From Ramlibacter sp. (GTDB taxonomy: Bacteria > Pseudomonadota > Gammaproteobacteria > Burkholderiales > Burkholderiaceae_C): DNA of 13,440 bases. Of the stretch, positions 1-6,960 are shown one piece after another. The stretch lies in assembly GCA_023701085.1 (NCBI GenBank), contig JAMPXR010000024.1:1-13440 (forward strand), in the 5' to 3' direction. How positions within the stretch are numbered: the first letter of the stretch is position 1; each line of letters opens with the position of its first letter. The translations under genes and the position numbers were made by a program. The notes beneath the pieces were generated by a model. That model saw only the letters and a list, made by a program, of their open reading frames with translations, searched no databases and was not told the origin of the DNA.

Positions 1-1
1 C

Positions 2-385
2 CCCTGGATCCTGCAGCGTTTCGAGGCCGGGAAATCGCAAAGCGCCGCCGACTACATCGACGTGCTCGATGCGCGCCGCCGCATCCAGGGCATCGTGCAC
101 CCGAAGATGCGCGCGCTGGACGTGCTGCTGGCGCCCACGGTGCCCATCGCGGCGCCCCGGCAGGCCGATCTCGAGCGGCCCGAAGACAGCACTCGAACCA
201 ACCTGCTTTTGCTGCGCAACCCCGCGCTGGTCAACTTCCTCGACGGCTGCGCGATCTCGATACCGATCCATCGCGCGGGCGATGCGCCGGTCGGCCTGAT
301 GCTGATCGGCGCGCCCGGCCAGGACAGACGGCTGCTGGCGATCGCCGGACAGGTCGAAGCCGCCGTCCAGCCGCTCAGAGGCTGA
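2..385 (+). CDS. Amidase-signature family enzyme, C-terminal part (5'-truncated by window edge)
   Basis: The frame is open from base 2 and stops at TGA 383-385, so only about the last 127 residues are seen. The visible part matches the C-terminus of amidase-signature enzymes: a helix rich in Arg ending in MRALDVLLAPTVPIAAP, then LRNPALVNFLDGCAISIP, then APVGLMLIGAPGQDRRLLAIA. The APTVP, NFxxxxAxSxP and PVGLxLIG blocks are family hallmarks. The Ser-cisSer-Lys catalytic triad lies in the missing N-terminal part, so activity and substrate (amide, carbamate or allophanate-type) cannot be judged. It is followed after 50 bases by the DUF2848 gene on the same strand and is probably the upstream member of the same operon. 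Confidence 0.88.
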   Translation, partial: PWILQRFEAGKSQSAADYIDVLDARRRIQGIVHPKMRALDVLLAPTVPIAAPRQADLERPEDSTRTNLLLLRNPALVNFLDGCAISIPIHRAGDAPVGLMLIGAPGQDRRLLAIAGQVEAAVQPLRG

Positions 386-435
386 GCAGCCGAACACTGC
401 GCCCTTCCCCATTACCGAATGACTGGAAAGATCCC

Positions 436-1140
436 ATGAACGACCGGCACGAATTGGAATTCAGTTTTGTCAGCGCCGACGGCGCCACGCGTCGCGCGGC
501 CACCGTCGGCCAGGCCATCATCGCCGGCTGGACGTCGCGCGACGTGGCCGCGATGGAGCATCACATCGCGGAACTCGAGGCGATCGGCGTCCCGCGCCCG
601 AAGCGCACGCCCCTGTACTACCGCGTGGGCGCGCGCCGCATCACGACCGCGAGCCGGATCGAAGCCGCGGGCGGGCACTCCTCGGGCGAGGTTGAATTCG
701 TGGTCTTCCATACCCAGGGGCAGCTGTGGATCGGCGTCGGCTCGGATCACACCGACCGCAAGGTGGAGACCTACGGCATCACCGTGTCCAAGCAAATGTG
801 CGACAAGCCGGTCGCGCCGCAACTGTGGCCGCTGTCGGAGGTCGAGGCGCACTGGGATCGCCTGGAATTGCGCTCGCAGGTCAGGATCGAGGGCGAGACC
901 AGCAGCTACCAGGAGGGCAGTGTCACTTCGATGCGCCATCCCCGCGAGCTGATCGCGCTGTACGAGCGCGACCATGGGCCGTTTGTCGAGGGCTCGCTGA
1001 TGTTTTGCGGCACGCTCGCGGCCATCGGCGGCATCCGCCCGGCCCAGCGGTTCGAGTTCGCGCTGATCGATCCGGTGCTCGATCGGCAGATAGGCCACGG
1101 ATACGAAGTGGCGACGCTGCCGATCGCGGAAGAATCATGA
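436..1140 (+). CDS. DUF2848 family protein, fumarylacetoacetate hydrolase-like
   Basis: A 234-residue protein. The start ATG at 436 is preceded by GGAAAG (425-430) at a 5-base spacing. I recognise it as DUF2848, a family often found beside amidases. No reaction is assigned. The C-terminal third (residues about 183-225) reads FVEGSLMFCGTLAAIGGI followed by RFEFALIDPVLDRQIGHGYEV. This resembles the closing beta-strands of fumarylacetoacetate-hydrolase-fold enzymes (…GTxxG…GDxVEVEIxGIGxLxNxV). The acidic pair GEVEF at residues 84-88 could supply metal ligands, but this is inference. The stop codon overlaps the start of the next gene as ATGA, indicating translational coupling to the thiamine-diphosphate enzyme. 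A hydrolase or lyase acting on a product of the amidase is possible. Confidence 0.85.
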   Translation: MNDRHELEFSFVSADGATRRAATVGQAIIAGWTSRDVAAMEHHIAELEAIGVPRPKRTPLYYRVGARRITTASRIEAAGGHSSGEVEFVVFHTQGQLWIGVGSDHTDRKVETYGITVSKQMCDKPVAPQLWPLSEVEAHWDRLELRSQVRIEGETSSYQEGSVTSMRHPRELIALYERDHGPFVEGSLMFCGTLAAIGGIRPAQRFEFALIDPVLDRQIGHGYEVATLPIAEES

Positions 1141-2852
1141 CGAAGACGGCAGGTACGCTTATCGTCGAATGCCTGCTCGCGCAAGGCGTCGAGGTCGCGT
1201 TTGGCGTTCCTGGTGAGAGCTACCTGCCGGTGTTGGACGGATTCCACGCGCACCGCGACAGGATCCGCTTCGTCACCTGCCGTCACGAGGGCGGCGCCGC
1301 CTTCATGGCCGAGGCCCACGGCAAGCTGACCGGCCGCCCGGGCGTGTGCCTGGTGACGCGCGGGCCGGGCGCGACCAATGCTTCCATCGGCGTGCATACG
1401 GCGTTCCAGGACTCCACGCCGATGGTGCTGCTGGTCGGCGACGTCGGCAGTGACTTTCGGCATCGCGAAGCGTTTCAGGAGATCGAGTTCACTTCGATGT
1501 TCGGACCGAGCACCGGGGGGCTGGCCAAGCGGGTCGAGCGCATCGACGATGCGGCGCGTATTCCCGAGTACGTTTCACGCGCTTTCGCCACCGCCATGAA
1601 CGGGCGCCCGGGACCGGTGGTGCTCGTGCTGCCGGAGGACATGCTGCACCAGAAGGTGGACGCCACTCCCCTGCCCCGCACGCAAGTCTGCCAGGCGGGC
1701 GTGACCGCCGAGGCGGCTCAGGCGCTGGCCTCGATGCTGCGCGAAGCCCGGCGCCCGTTCGTGATCGCCGGCGGGCGCTTCAGTCCCGAAGGCGCGCGGG
1801 CCCTGCAGGCGTTCGCGGAGCACTGGCAACTGCCCGTGGGCAACGCGTTCCGCTTCCAGGACACCTTCGACAACCATCATCCGCTGTACGCCGGCGACGT
1901 CGGCATAGCGATCAATCCCAAGCTGGCCCGAACCATCCGCGACAGCGATCTCGTGATCGCGATCGGCGCCCGGCTCGGCGAGATGACCACCAGCGGCTAC
2001 TCGCTGCTGTCCGTGCCGCGGCCGGTGCAGAAGCTGGTCCACATCCACCCTTGCGCCGACGAGCTGCACCGGGTGTACCAGGCGGACCTCGCCATCTGTG
2101 CCACCGCCGACGCGGCCGCGGATTCGCTGCGCGACCTGGCCGCCCCCCCGCAAGTGCCTTGGGCGGACTGGGCGGCGTCGGTGCACGCGGACTACCAAGC
2201 CAACGTGCGGCCGCAGGCGCTGCCGGGACTGGACGACAAGGACGCGGCTGGCGTCGACATGCCCGCCATCGTCGCCGCGCTGCAGCGGCAGCTGCCTGCC
2301 GACGCCGTGCTGACGAACGGCGCCGGCAACTTCGCGAGCTGGGTGCACCGCTACTTCCGCTATCACGGGCTGGCGAAGGGCTGCAAGACGCAGCTGGCAC
2401 CGACCAATGGCGCAATGGGCTACGGCATTCCCGCCGCGGTCGCGGCGAGCATCACCACCGGCAGGGTCGCGTTCACCATCACGGGTGACGGCGACTTCCT
2501 GATGAACGGGCAGGAACTGGCCACGGCGGCGCAACACGGCGGCAAGCTGATCGTCCTGCTGCTCAACAACGGCATGTACGGCACGATCCGCATGCACCAG
2601 GAGCGCGAGTACCCGCGGCGGGTCAGCGGCACCGCATTGGCCAACCCCGACTTCTGCGCCCTCGCCAGCGCCTTCGGCATGCATGCGCAACGCATCGGGA
2701 ACACGGCGGAGTTCGAGGCCGCGCTGCGGGACGCACTGGCCCGGGAGAACGGGACGCTTCTGGAGATCCGGCTGTCGCCCGAAGTGATCTCCACCCGCAC
2801 CACGTTGCGCGAGATCACCGAGGAGGCCCTGCGGCGGCCCGCGCGAGGATAA
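1137..2852 (+). CDS. Thiamine diphosphate-dependent enzyme, acetolactate synthase-like
   Basis: A 571-residue protein starting at ATG 1137, which overlaps the preceding stop (ATGA) and has GGAAGA just upstream. The open frame extends further 5' but only as a shadow inside the DUF2848 gene. The three-domain layout of acetohydroxyacid synthase-type enzymes is clear. The N-terminal pyrimidine-binding domain has GVPGES near residue 23 and RHEGGAAFMAE with the cofactor-activating Glu at 51. A central domain follows (about 190-330). The C-terminal diphosphate-binding domain has GDGDF from residue 450 and the NN pair at 477-478, the standard GDG-X24-NN motif. The retained Glu51 argues against glyoxylate carboligase, which lacks it. 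Nearby amidase and DUF2848 genes suggest a catabolic carboligase or decarboxylase rather than branched-chain amino acid synthesis. No small regulatory subunit gene is present. The substrate is unknown. Confidence 0.93.
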   Translation: MTKTAGTLIVECLLAQGVEVAFGVPGESYLPVLDGFHAHRDRIRFVTCRHEGGAAFMAEAHGKLTGRPGVCLVTRGPGATNASIGVHTAFQDSTPMVLLVGDVGSDFRHREAFQEIEFTSMFGPSTGGLAKRVERIDDAARIPEYVSRAFATAMNGRPGPVVLVLPEDMLHQKVDATPLPRTQVCQAGVTAEAAQALASMLREARRPFVIAGGRFSPEGARALQAFAEHWQLPVGNAFRFQDTFDNHHPLYAGDVGIAINPKLARTIRDSDLVIAIGARLGEMTTSGYSLLSVPRPVQKLVHIHPCADELHRVYQADLAICATADAAADSLRDLAAPPQVPWADWAASVHADYQANVRPQALPGLDDKDAAGVDMPAIVAALQRQLPADAVLTNGAGNFASWVHRYFRYHGLAKGCKTQLAPTNGAMGYGIPAAVAASITTGRVAFTITGDGDFLMNGQELATAAQHGGKLIVLLLNNGMYGTIRMHQEREYPRRVSGTALANPDFCALASAFGMHAQRIGNTAEFEAALRDALARENGTLLEIRLSPEVISTRTTLREITEEALRRPARG

Positions 2853-2860
2853 CCGTGTGA

Positions 2861-2920
2861 GACAAAGAAAAAGGATGCCGGACCCGCCGACAGGCTATCG
2901 GCAGGCTTGACCCGGCATCC
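2861..2920 (-). terminator. Rho-independent terminator of the small exported-protein gene
   Basis: The arms GGATGCCGG (2873-2881) and CCGGCATCC (2912-2920) are perfectly complementary over 9 bp. An inner helix GCCGA/TCGGC (2886-2890 with 2898-2902) extends the structure. Read on the - strand, the stem is followed at once by a T-rich tract (TTTTTCTTT, complement of 2863-2871), as an intrinsic terminator requires. On the + strand the flank after the stem is purine-rich (AAGAGGAAAC), so it should end the - strand gene, whose stop lies 29 bases away, more efficiently than the thiamine-enzyme operon ending at 2852. Confidence 0.85.
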
Positions 2921-2949
2921 AAGAGGAAACTGGAGTCAGCCCGGGCGGA

Positions 2950-3294
2950 TCAACGCCGATAGGGATTGGCCGGGAATCGGTCGAAGCGGTTGGCGACGCC
3001 GTCGCGGTCGTAGTCGCCCCAGGGTCCGCGGAAGCTGGCGCGCTGAGGCCGGTGATGGCGCCAGCCGGCCCGATCGTCCCATCCGTACGCGTTCGCGCCG
3101 TATTGCGGCTGCACGACCACCGGGCGCGGCGTGGCATACACCGGCGCCGTCTGCACATGGCCGTACGCGCCCGGCACCTGCACGCCGATGGAGAGGAACA
3201 CGTCGCTGCGCGCATGGGCCGCCGTTGCGGCGCCCAATGTGCCCAGAACGACGGCGGCGGCGGCGACGGACTTGGCGGAGAGGATTCGTTTCAT
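2950..3294 (-). CDS. Small exported protein with C-terminal calcium-loop-like motif
   Basis: A 114-residue protein. The start ATG at 3294 has AAGGAG 7 bases upstream. Residues 1-28 form a typical Sec signal peptide (MKR, a hydrophobic Ala/Val/Leu core, then AHA at the cleavage site), so the product should be periplasmic, outer-membrane associated or secreted. The mature part is rich in Gly, Pro, Tyr and Arg. Near the end it carries DYDRDGVANRFDRFP (residues 94-108), with Asp at 94, 96, 98 and 105. This resembles the D-x-D-x-D-G loop of EF-hand or thrombospondin type 3 repeats. Short proteins with this ending are common in Burkholderiales, but I know no function. The gene is monocistronic, with its own terminator downstream and possible regulator repeats upstream. 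Confidence 0.85.
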   Translation of the reverse strand: MKRILSAKSVAAAAVVLGTLGAATAAHARSDVFLSIGVQVPGAYGHVQTAPVYATPRPVVVQPQYGANAYGWDDRAGWRHHRPQRASFRGPWGDYDRDGVANRFDRFPANPYRR

Positions 3295-3340
3295 GGCAAG
3301 GCTCCTTGGGTTGGGGTGGATGCATCTTGCGCGGCCGTGC

Positions 3341-3380
3341 GTGAACGGAAGCTGAACCGGCTGGGTAAAGATTTAGTGAA
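3341..3380 (-). promoter_or_regulatory. Two pairs of 11-base-spaced direct repeats upstream of the small exported-protein gene
   Basis: On the - strand the region reads TTCAC (3380-3376), TTTAC (3369-3365), TTCAG (3356-3352) and TTCAC (3345-3341). Within each pair the repeats start exactly 11 bases apart, about one helical turn; the pairs are offset by 13. Tandem half-sites at this spacing are typical of OmpR/PhoB-type response regulators. The block ends about 46 bases before the start codon, where a promoter would lie. No convincing -35/-10 pair was found, so the identity of the regulator is not assigned. Confidence 0.35.
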
Positions 3381-3430
3381 GGCCGCTGCCTGCGCCGGGC
3401 GTTCAACGGCCCGACTCATCGGCCTTGGCT

Positions 3431-4075
3431 TCAGCCCTTCGTCAGCACCACATGCGATGCTCGCGGCGTGGCGACGTGCTGCGTGCACCGGAATCCGAGC
3501 TGGAGCAAATCGATACCGGACAACAGGGCCTCGCCGGTGCCAAGCAGCGAGGGCGACAACACCAGGTGAATCTCGTCGAGCAGGCCCGCCTGCAGGTACT
3601 GCCGCACGGTGGCAACGCCGCCGCCCACGCGCACGTCGCGCTCTTGTGCGGCTTCACGCGCGCGCTCCAGCGCCTCATGGATGCCACCGGTGACGAAATG
3701 AAAGACCGTGCCGCCCTCCATCGTGATGGACGCGCGCGGGTGGTGCGTGAGCACGAAGGTCGGCACGTGGTAAGGCGGGTTGTCGCCCCACCAGCCCTTC
3801 CACTTGTCGTCGAGCCAGGGGCCGCGCACCGGCCCGAACATGTTGCGCCCGAGGATCCAGGCGCCCATGTTGTGCATGGCGCGACGGGCGAACTCGTCGT
3901 CCACATCGGTGTCGCCGCCCTCGCCGCCCATCATCTGCCTGAAGGTGCGTGTGTGGAAAAACCATTCATGCAAAGACTCCCCGCCCACGCCCAGGGGTGC
4001 TTCCAGGCTTTGCCTGGGGCCAGCGCCGAAGCCGTCGATCGACACCGCGAACGCTTGAACCTTGAGCTTGGCCAT
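3431..4075 (-). CDS. RibD C-terminal / dihydrofolate reductase family protein
   Basis: A 214-residue protein starting at ATG 4075, with AGGAG about 7 bases upstream. It matches the RibD_C/dihydrofolate-reductase-like NADPH-binding fold. Seen are an opening strand MAKLKVQAFAVSIDGFGAG, a GRNMFGPVRGPW segment after AWIL, VPTFVLTHHPR with the family's conserved strand and turn, VRVGGGVATVRQYLQAGLLDE (the Gly-rich nucleotide loop and following helix), and LSPSLLGTGEALL near the end. Such stand-alone proteins are annotated only as dihydrofolate reductase family; the true substrate is unknown, and it is unlikely to be folate-pathway DHFR. It lies 49 bases downstream of the DUF1428 gene on the same strand and is probably co-transcribed with it. 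Confidence 0.9.
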   Translation of the reverse strand: MAKLKVQAFAVSIDGFGAGPRQSLEAPLGVGGESLHEWFFHTRTFRQMMGGEGGDTDVDDEFARRAMHNMGAWILGRNMFGPVRGPWLDDKWKGWWGDNPPYHVPTFVLTHHPRASITMEGGTVFHFVTGGIHEALERAREAAQERDVRVGGGVATVRQYLQAGLLDEIHLVLSPSLLGTGEALLSGIDLLQLGFRCTQHVATPRASHVVLTKG

Positions 4076-4124
4076 GAGAGGTCTCCTGAAGGAAAGCGGC
4101 TGTGGAAGGCGGGCCGCGTGGCCG

Positions 4125-4478
4125 CTACACGTTGACGATCACCTGGAAGCCGCCGAAGATGACCCGCTTGCCGTCGAACGGCATCGGGCTGTGTTCCGGC
4201 TGCATCCGCGGGTCGGCCATCGCTTTCTTCATGCCTTCGTCGCGCACGGCACGGGAAGGCCAGGCGATCCAGGAAAACACGACCGTCTCGTCGTCCTTGC
4301 GTTGCACGGCCATCGGAAACGACGTGAGCTTGCCCTCCGGCACGTCGTCGCCCCAGCACTCGACCACCGCCAGCGCGCCGTTCTCCTTGAGCACGGCAGC
4401 CATGGCTTGCGCGTGCTGCTGGAATTTCTCGCGATTGGCCGTCGGAACGGCGGCAACGAATCCATCGACATAGTTCAT
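4125..4478 (-). CDS. DUF1428 family protein
   Basis: A 117-residue protein. I chose ATG 4478 because AAGGAG precedes it at an 8-base spacing and the protein then begins MNYVDGFVAAVPTANREKF, as DUF1428 proteins do. The frame stays open upstream to 4685, but that stretch shows no family similarity. DUF1428 proteins are small dimeric alpha-beta-barrel-like proteins of unknown function. The visible family features are ALAVVECWGDDVPEGK, TVVFSWIAWPSRAVRDEG and the closing GKRVIFGGFQVIV. It is followed at 49 bases by the RibD-C-family gene. Both families are frequent companions of ECF42 sigma factors and YCII/DGPF proteins, and an ECF42-like promoter lies upstream. Confidence 0.9.
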   Translation of the reverse strand: MNYVDGFVAAVPTANREKFQQHAQAMAAVLKENGALAVVECWGDDVPEGKLTSFPMAVQRKDDETVVFSWIAWPSRAVRDEGMKKAMADPRMQPEHSPMPFDGKRVIFGGFQVIVNV

Positions 4479-4525
4479 ACGAAATCTCCTTTGAAGGGCT
4501 GCAACGGCGCAGTCCATAAAGGTAC

Positions 4526-4552
4526 GACGAACCAGGGTCGACGTGTTCGACA
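4526..4552 (-). promoter_or_regulatory. Candidate ECF42-type sigma factor promoter for the DUF1428-RibD_C operon
   Basis: On the - strand TGTCGA (4552-4547) is followed after 17 bases by CGTC (4529-4526). From memory of published work on ECF42 sigma factors, their promoters have TGTCGA at -35 and CGTC or CGAC at -10, and they control DGPF/YCII-type operons that often include DUF1428 and RibD-C-family genes. A transcript starting a few bases after the -10 would have a leader of roughly 40 bases before the AAGGAG site and ATG 4478. No ECF42 sigma gene is in this window, so it would act from elsewhere in the genome. Confidence 0.6.
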
Positions 4553-4711
4553 GGGGCTTGTAACGGCTTGTGCCAGCGACTCCCGTCGGCAGCTTGAGTT
4601 CCTCCACCCGATTCGCTATTCCACTATTACTGCGAGCGCACTGACGGTCTTTGCGTCGTCCGGCGTTGACGACGCGAAGTTCCAAGCCGCCCTTATCGCG
4701 CAGCCGCTCAG

Positions 4712-5644
4712 CTAGGAAGACTCTTCGTCGAAATAGTCGCTGTCAATTCTCGGCACCTTCACAGTCCGCGCGGAGACGCCAATCTCGTTGTCGATCATTA
4801 GTTCAGCGAGACGACCGCCATCGACTAGAACGATTCGCTCAACGGATTTTGCAAACTCGACGGCCTGTGCCGTATAGCCCGACGTCGTGATGAAAACGCC
4901 TTTGTTAGCTCGCTGCCCAGCTAATGCACCGTAGAAACCTTGAACCTCCGGCCTGCCAACGGTCTGTTGCCACCGCTTGGCTTGAACATAGACCTTTTCC
5001 AACCCAAGTTTGTCGAGCGAGATAACACCATCGATTCCCCCATCCCCGGAACCGCCGACCCGCTGTAGATCGGCCCGACTCGCGCCGTAACCCATTCGAT
5101 GGAGAAGATCGAGGACGATCGTTTCGAAAAACGATGGCGACACCGAACCAAGAGTTTCAAGTAATTCGGCAGCGACCGAACGGCGCAACTCGGACACCGC
5201 TTCCCCGAGCCGATCGTCGGGACTGGCAACTGCGGACGACAAGGAGGGTGCTTGGCCAAGATTAGGCGAATCGGGGGATGCGTCCTCACTGGAAGGCTTA
5301 AGCCGAACATCCATGAAACCGATCGCGAGTTGCTCCGCATCGCGCGTGGAGAGCGGCGCAGGATGGGACTTTGCAAAAGTAAGGCCTTGTTGGGTGAGTT
5401 GCCAGTAGCCGCGTCGCGGACTGCTTGACAGACCAGCGCGCTTCAATCTGTCATGCGCCCACCCTGCGCGATTCTTGTAAATTGGCTGTGAGCCGCTCGG
5501 CAACAGCACTTGTCGGTCTGCCTCGGATACGGCTAGTGCTTGAGCCGCTGCCTCGTGGGCATCGCGCGCAAGCGCTCCGTTTGGGTTTGCGGCCAGGTAG
5601 CGAAGGACGGGCTCAATGAATTTGTCATACGTCGGAACGGTCAT
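4712..5644 (-). CDS. mrr: Mrr-family type IV restriction endonuclease
   Basis: A 310-residue protein, close to the usual length of Mrr (about 300). The start ATG 5644 has GAGG upstream and gives the expected N-terminus MTVPTYDKFIEPVLRYLA. The longer open frame to 5770 only reads back into the aminotransferase gene. Residues 1-95 form the Mrr N-terminal winged-helix domain (KNRAGWAHDRLKRAGL, then RRGYWQLTQQG). A variable linker spans about 96-160, and the Mrr catalytic domain follows from about 165. The active-site pattern is visible: FFETIVLDLLHRMGYG with Glu174, then GDGGIDGVI with Asp205, then VQAKRW with Gln221 and Lys223, i.e. the D-(Q/E)xK variant of the PD-(D/E)xK nucleases. Mrr enzymes cut methylated foreign DNA. 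Sampled lines are about 53-67% GC against about 70% outside, suggesting horizontal acquisition. No methylase or other restriction gene is adjacent. Confidence 0.93.
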   Translation of the reverse strand: MTVPTYDKFIEPVLRYLAANPNGALARDAHEAAAQALAVSEADRQVLLPSGSQPIYKNRAGWAHDRLKRAGLSSSPRRGYWQLTQQGLTFAKSHPAPLSTRDAEQLAIGFMDVRLKPSSEDASPDSPNLGQAPSLSSAVASPDDRLGEAVSELRRSVAAELLETLGSVSPSFFETIVLDLLHRMGYGASRADLQRVGGSGDGGIDGVISLDKLGLEKVYVQAKRWQQTVGRPEVQGFYGALAGQRANKGVFITTSGYTAQAVEFAKSVERIVLVDGGRLAELMIDNEIGVSARTVKVPRIDSDYFDEESS

Positions 5645-5699
5645 GCAAACCTCACGTGAATAAGTGATGGCTAACAGAAGCCGCAAACCACTGACATAT

Positions 5700-6902
5700 C
5701 TACCTCCCCGCGATCGCCCTCCCCAACCTCCCCACCCCCTCCTCGATCTTCCCCACATCCGCCGTCGCAAAACTAAGCCTCAGCGTGCTCATATCCGGAT
5801 TCGCCGCATAGAACGGCGCCCCCGGCACGAAGGCCACGAGTTGCTCGATCGCCTTCTTCGCGAACTCGCCCGCATCTGAAATCTTGCCGCCCGCTCCCGT
5901 GAGCCTGGCCCAGAAGAACAGGCCGCCTTGCGGCTGCGTGAATTCGATCGCGTCGCCGAATTCGCGCTTCAGGGCGGCGCCCATGGCGGCGGCGCGCTCG
6001 CCGTAGGTCTTGCGCATGCTGACCAGGTTGGCGGGCATGCGGCCGGCGCGCAGGTATTCGGCGGCGGTGGCCTGGGCGAAGGTGCTGGTGTGCGCGTCGC
6101 TGAACTGCTTGCACATCGTCGCTTTTGCCAGCAGTTCGGGCTGCGCGATCATCCAGCCCACGCGCAGGCCGGGGCTCAGCACCTTGCTCATGCTGCCGCA
6201 GTGCGCGACCCATTCGCGCGCGCCGGGCTGCTGCGCGCACAGCGACAGGATGGACGGCGGCGGCTTCTCGCCGAAGTACAGGTCACCGTACGGGTCGTCC
6301 TCGACGATCAGGGTTTCGTAATTCACGGCCAGTTCCAGCACGCGCTTGCGGCGCTCCAGGCTGAGCATGGCGCCGCTGGGGTTGCCGAAGGTTGGAATCA
6401 GGTACACGAACTTCGGCTTGTGCTGCACGATCAGCTTTTCCAGCTCGTCCACCTTCACGCCGTTCTCGTCGATCGGCGCGCTGATCAGGTCGGCGCCGTA
6501 CAGCCGGAAGCACTGGATAGTGGCCAGGAAGGTAGGCCCTTCCACGATCACCTTGTCGCCGGGGCTGATCATGGTCTTGCCCAGCAGGTCCAGCGCCTGC
6601 TGGCTGCCGGTGGTGACGATCAGGCCGTCCTGGTTGACGGCGACGCCCTTGGTCGCCATGAAGGCGGAGAGCTGCTCGCGCAGCGGCTCGTAGCCTTCGG
6701 TGGCGCCGTACTGCAGCATGCCGCCGGGTTCGCGCGCCAGCGCGGTGTCCACCGCCTGCTTGATGCCCTCTGTGTCGAACATGGCGCTGTCGGGAAAGCC
6801 CCCGGCAAAGCTGATGATGCCGGGCTTGCCCAGCAGCTTGAAGAGTTCGCGGATCGCGGAGGTTTCGACGTTGTCCAGTCGGGAGGCAAAGTTCAGGGGC
6901 AT
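5700..6902 (-). CDS. PLP-dependent aminotransferase, class I/II (2-aminoadipate transaminase-like)
   Basis: A 400-residue protein. I chose ATG 6902 because homologous proteins begin near MPLNFASRLDNVETSAIRELF; an in-frame GTG at 6944 would add 14 residues with no similarity. The fold-type I aminotransferase signature is complete: IISFAGGFPD near residue 29, YGATEGYEPLR with Tyr65, TTGSQQALDL at 97, NPSG with Asn174, DDPYGDL with Asp203 and Tyr205, SMSKVLSPGLRVGW with the PLP-binding Lys240, and the carboxylate-binding Arg375 in LRLSFA. This subgroup (LysN or MocR-like catalytic domain without a DNA-binding part) includes 2-aminoadipate and broad-range aromatic/branched-chain transaminases. 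The exact substrate is not readable from the sequence. Its 3' end carries a dense G-run motif on the coding strand. Confidence 0.93.
   Translation of the reverse strand: MPLNFASRLDNVETSAIRELFKLLGKPGIISFAGGFPDSAMFDTEGIKQAVDTALAREPGGMLQYGATEGYEPLREQLSAFMATKGVAVNQDGLIVTTGSQQALDLLGKTMISPGDKVIVEGPTFLATIQCFRLYGADLISAPIDENGVKVDELEKLIVQHKPKFVYLIPTFGNPSGAMLSLERRKRVLELAVNYETLIVEDDPYGDLYFGEKPPPSILSLCAQQPGAREWVAHCGSMSKVLSPGLRVGWMIAQPELLAKATMCKQFSDAHTSTFAQATAAEYLRAGRMPANLVSMRKTYGERAAAMGAALKREFGDAIEFTQPQGGLFFWARLTGAGGKISDAGEFAKKAIEQLVAFVPGAPFYAANPDMSTLRLSFATADVGKIEEGVGRLGRAIAGR
5717..5739 (-). other. Potential G-quadruplex motif at the 3' end of the aminotransferase gene
   Basis: On the - strand, which is the coding strand, five G, T, four G, AGGTT, four G, A, three G occur in a row. 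These are four G-tracts with loops of 1, 5 and 1 bases, which satisfies the standard quadruplex pattern. More G-runs flank it on both sides within about 30 bases. It encodes part of EEGVGRLGRAI and lies about 20 bases before the stop codon, at the border to the lower-GC mrr segment. Confidence 0.6.
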
Positions 6903-6960
6903 GGCAAGCTTGAGGATGGGGACGCTATGCGCATGGTAGCGCACCTACTTGACGTGCCCT

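Noticed and set aside
726..1136. 5' extension of the thiamine enzyme frame back to 726
   Set aside because: The extension lies inside the DUF2848 gene in another frame. The enzyme family starts at the ATGA overlap (1137).
2873..2920. Hairpin as terminator of the + strand thiamine enzyme operon
   Set aside because: The stem is well placed, but on the + strand it is followed by purines rather than a T-tract, so it was assigned to the - strand gene only.
4062..4715. 217-codon + strand open frame across the DUF1428 gene and its upstream region
   Set aside because: It is a shadow of the DUF1428 gene continued by chance through the spacer. No domain was recognised.
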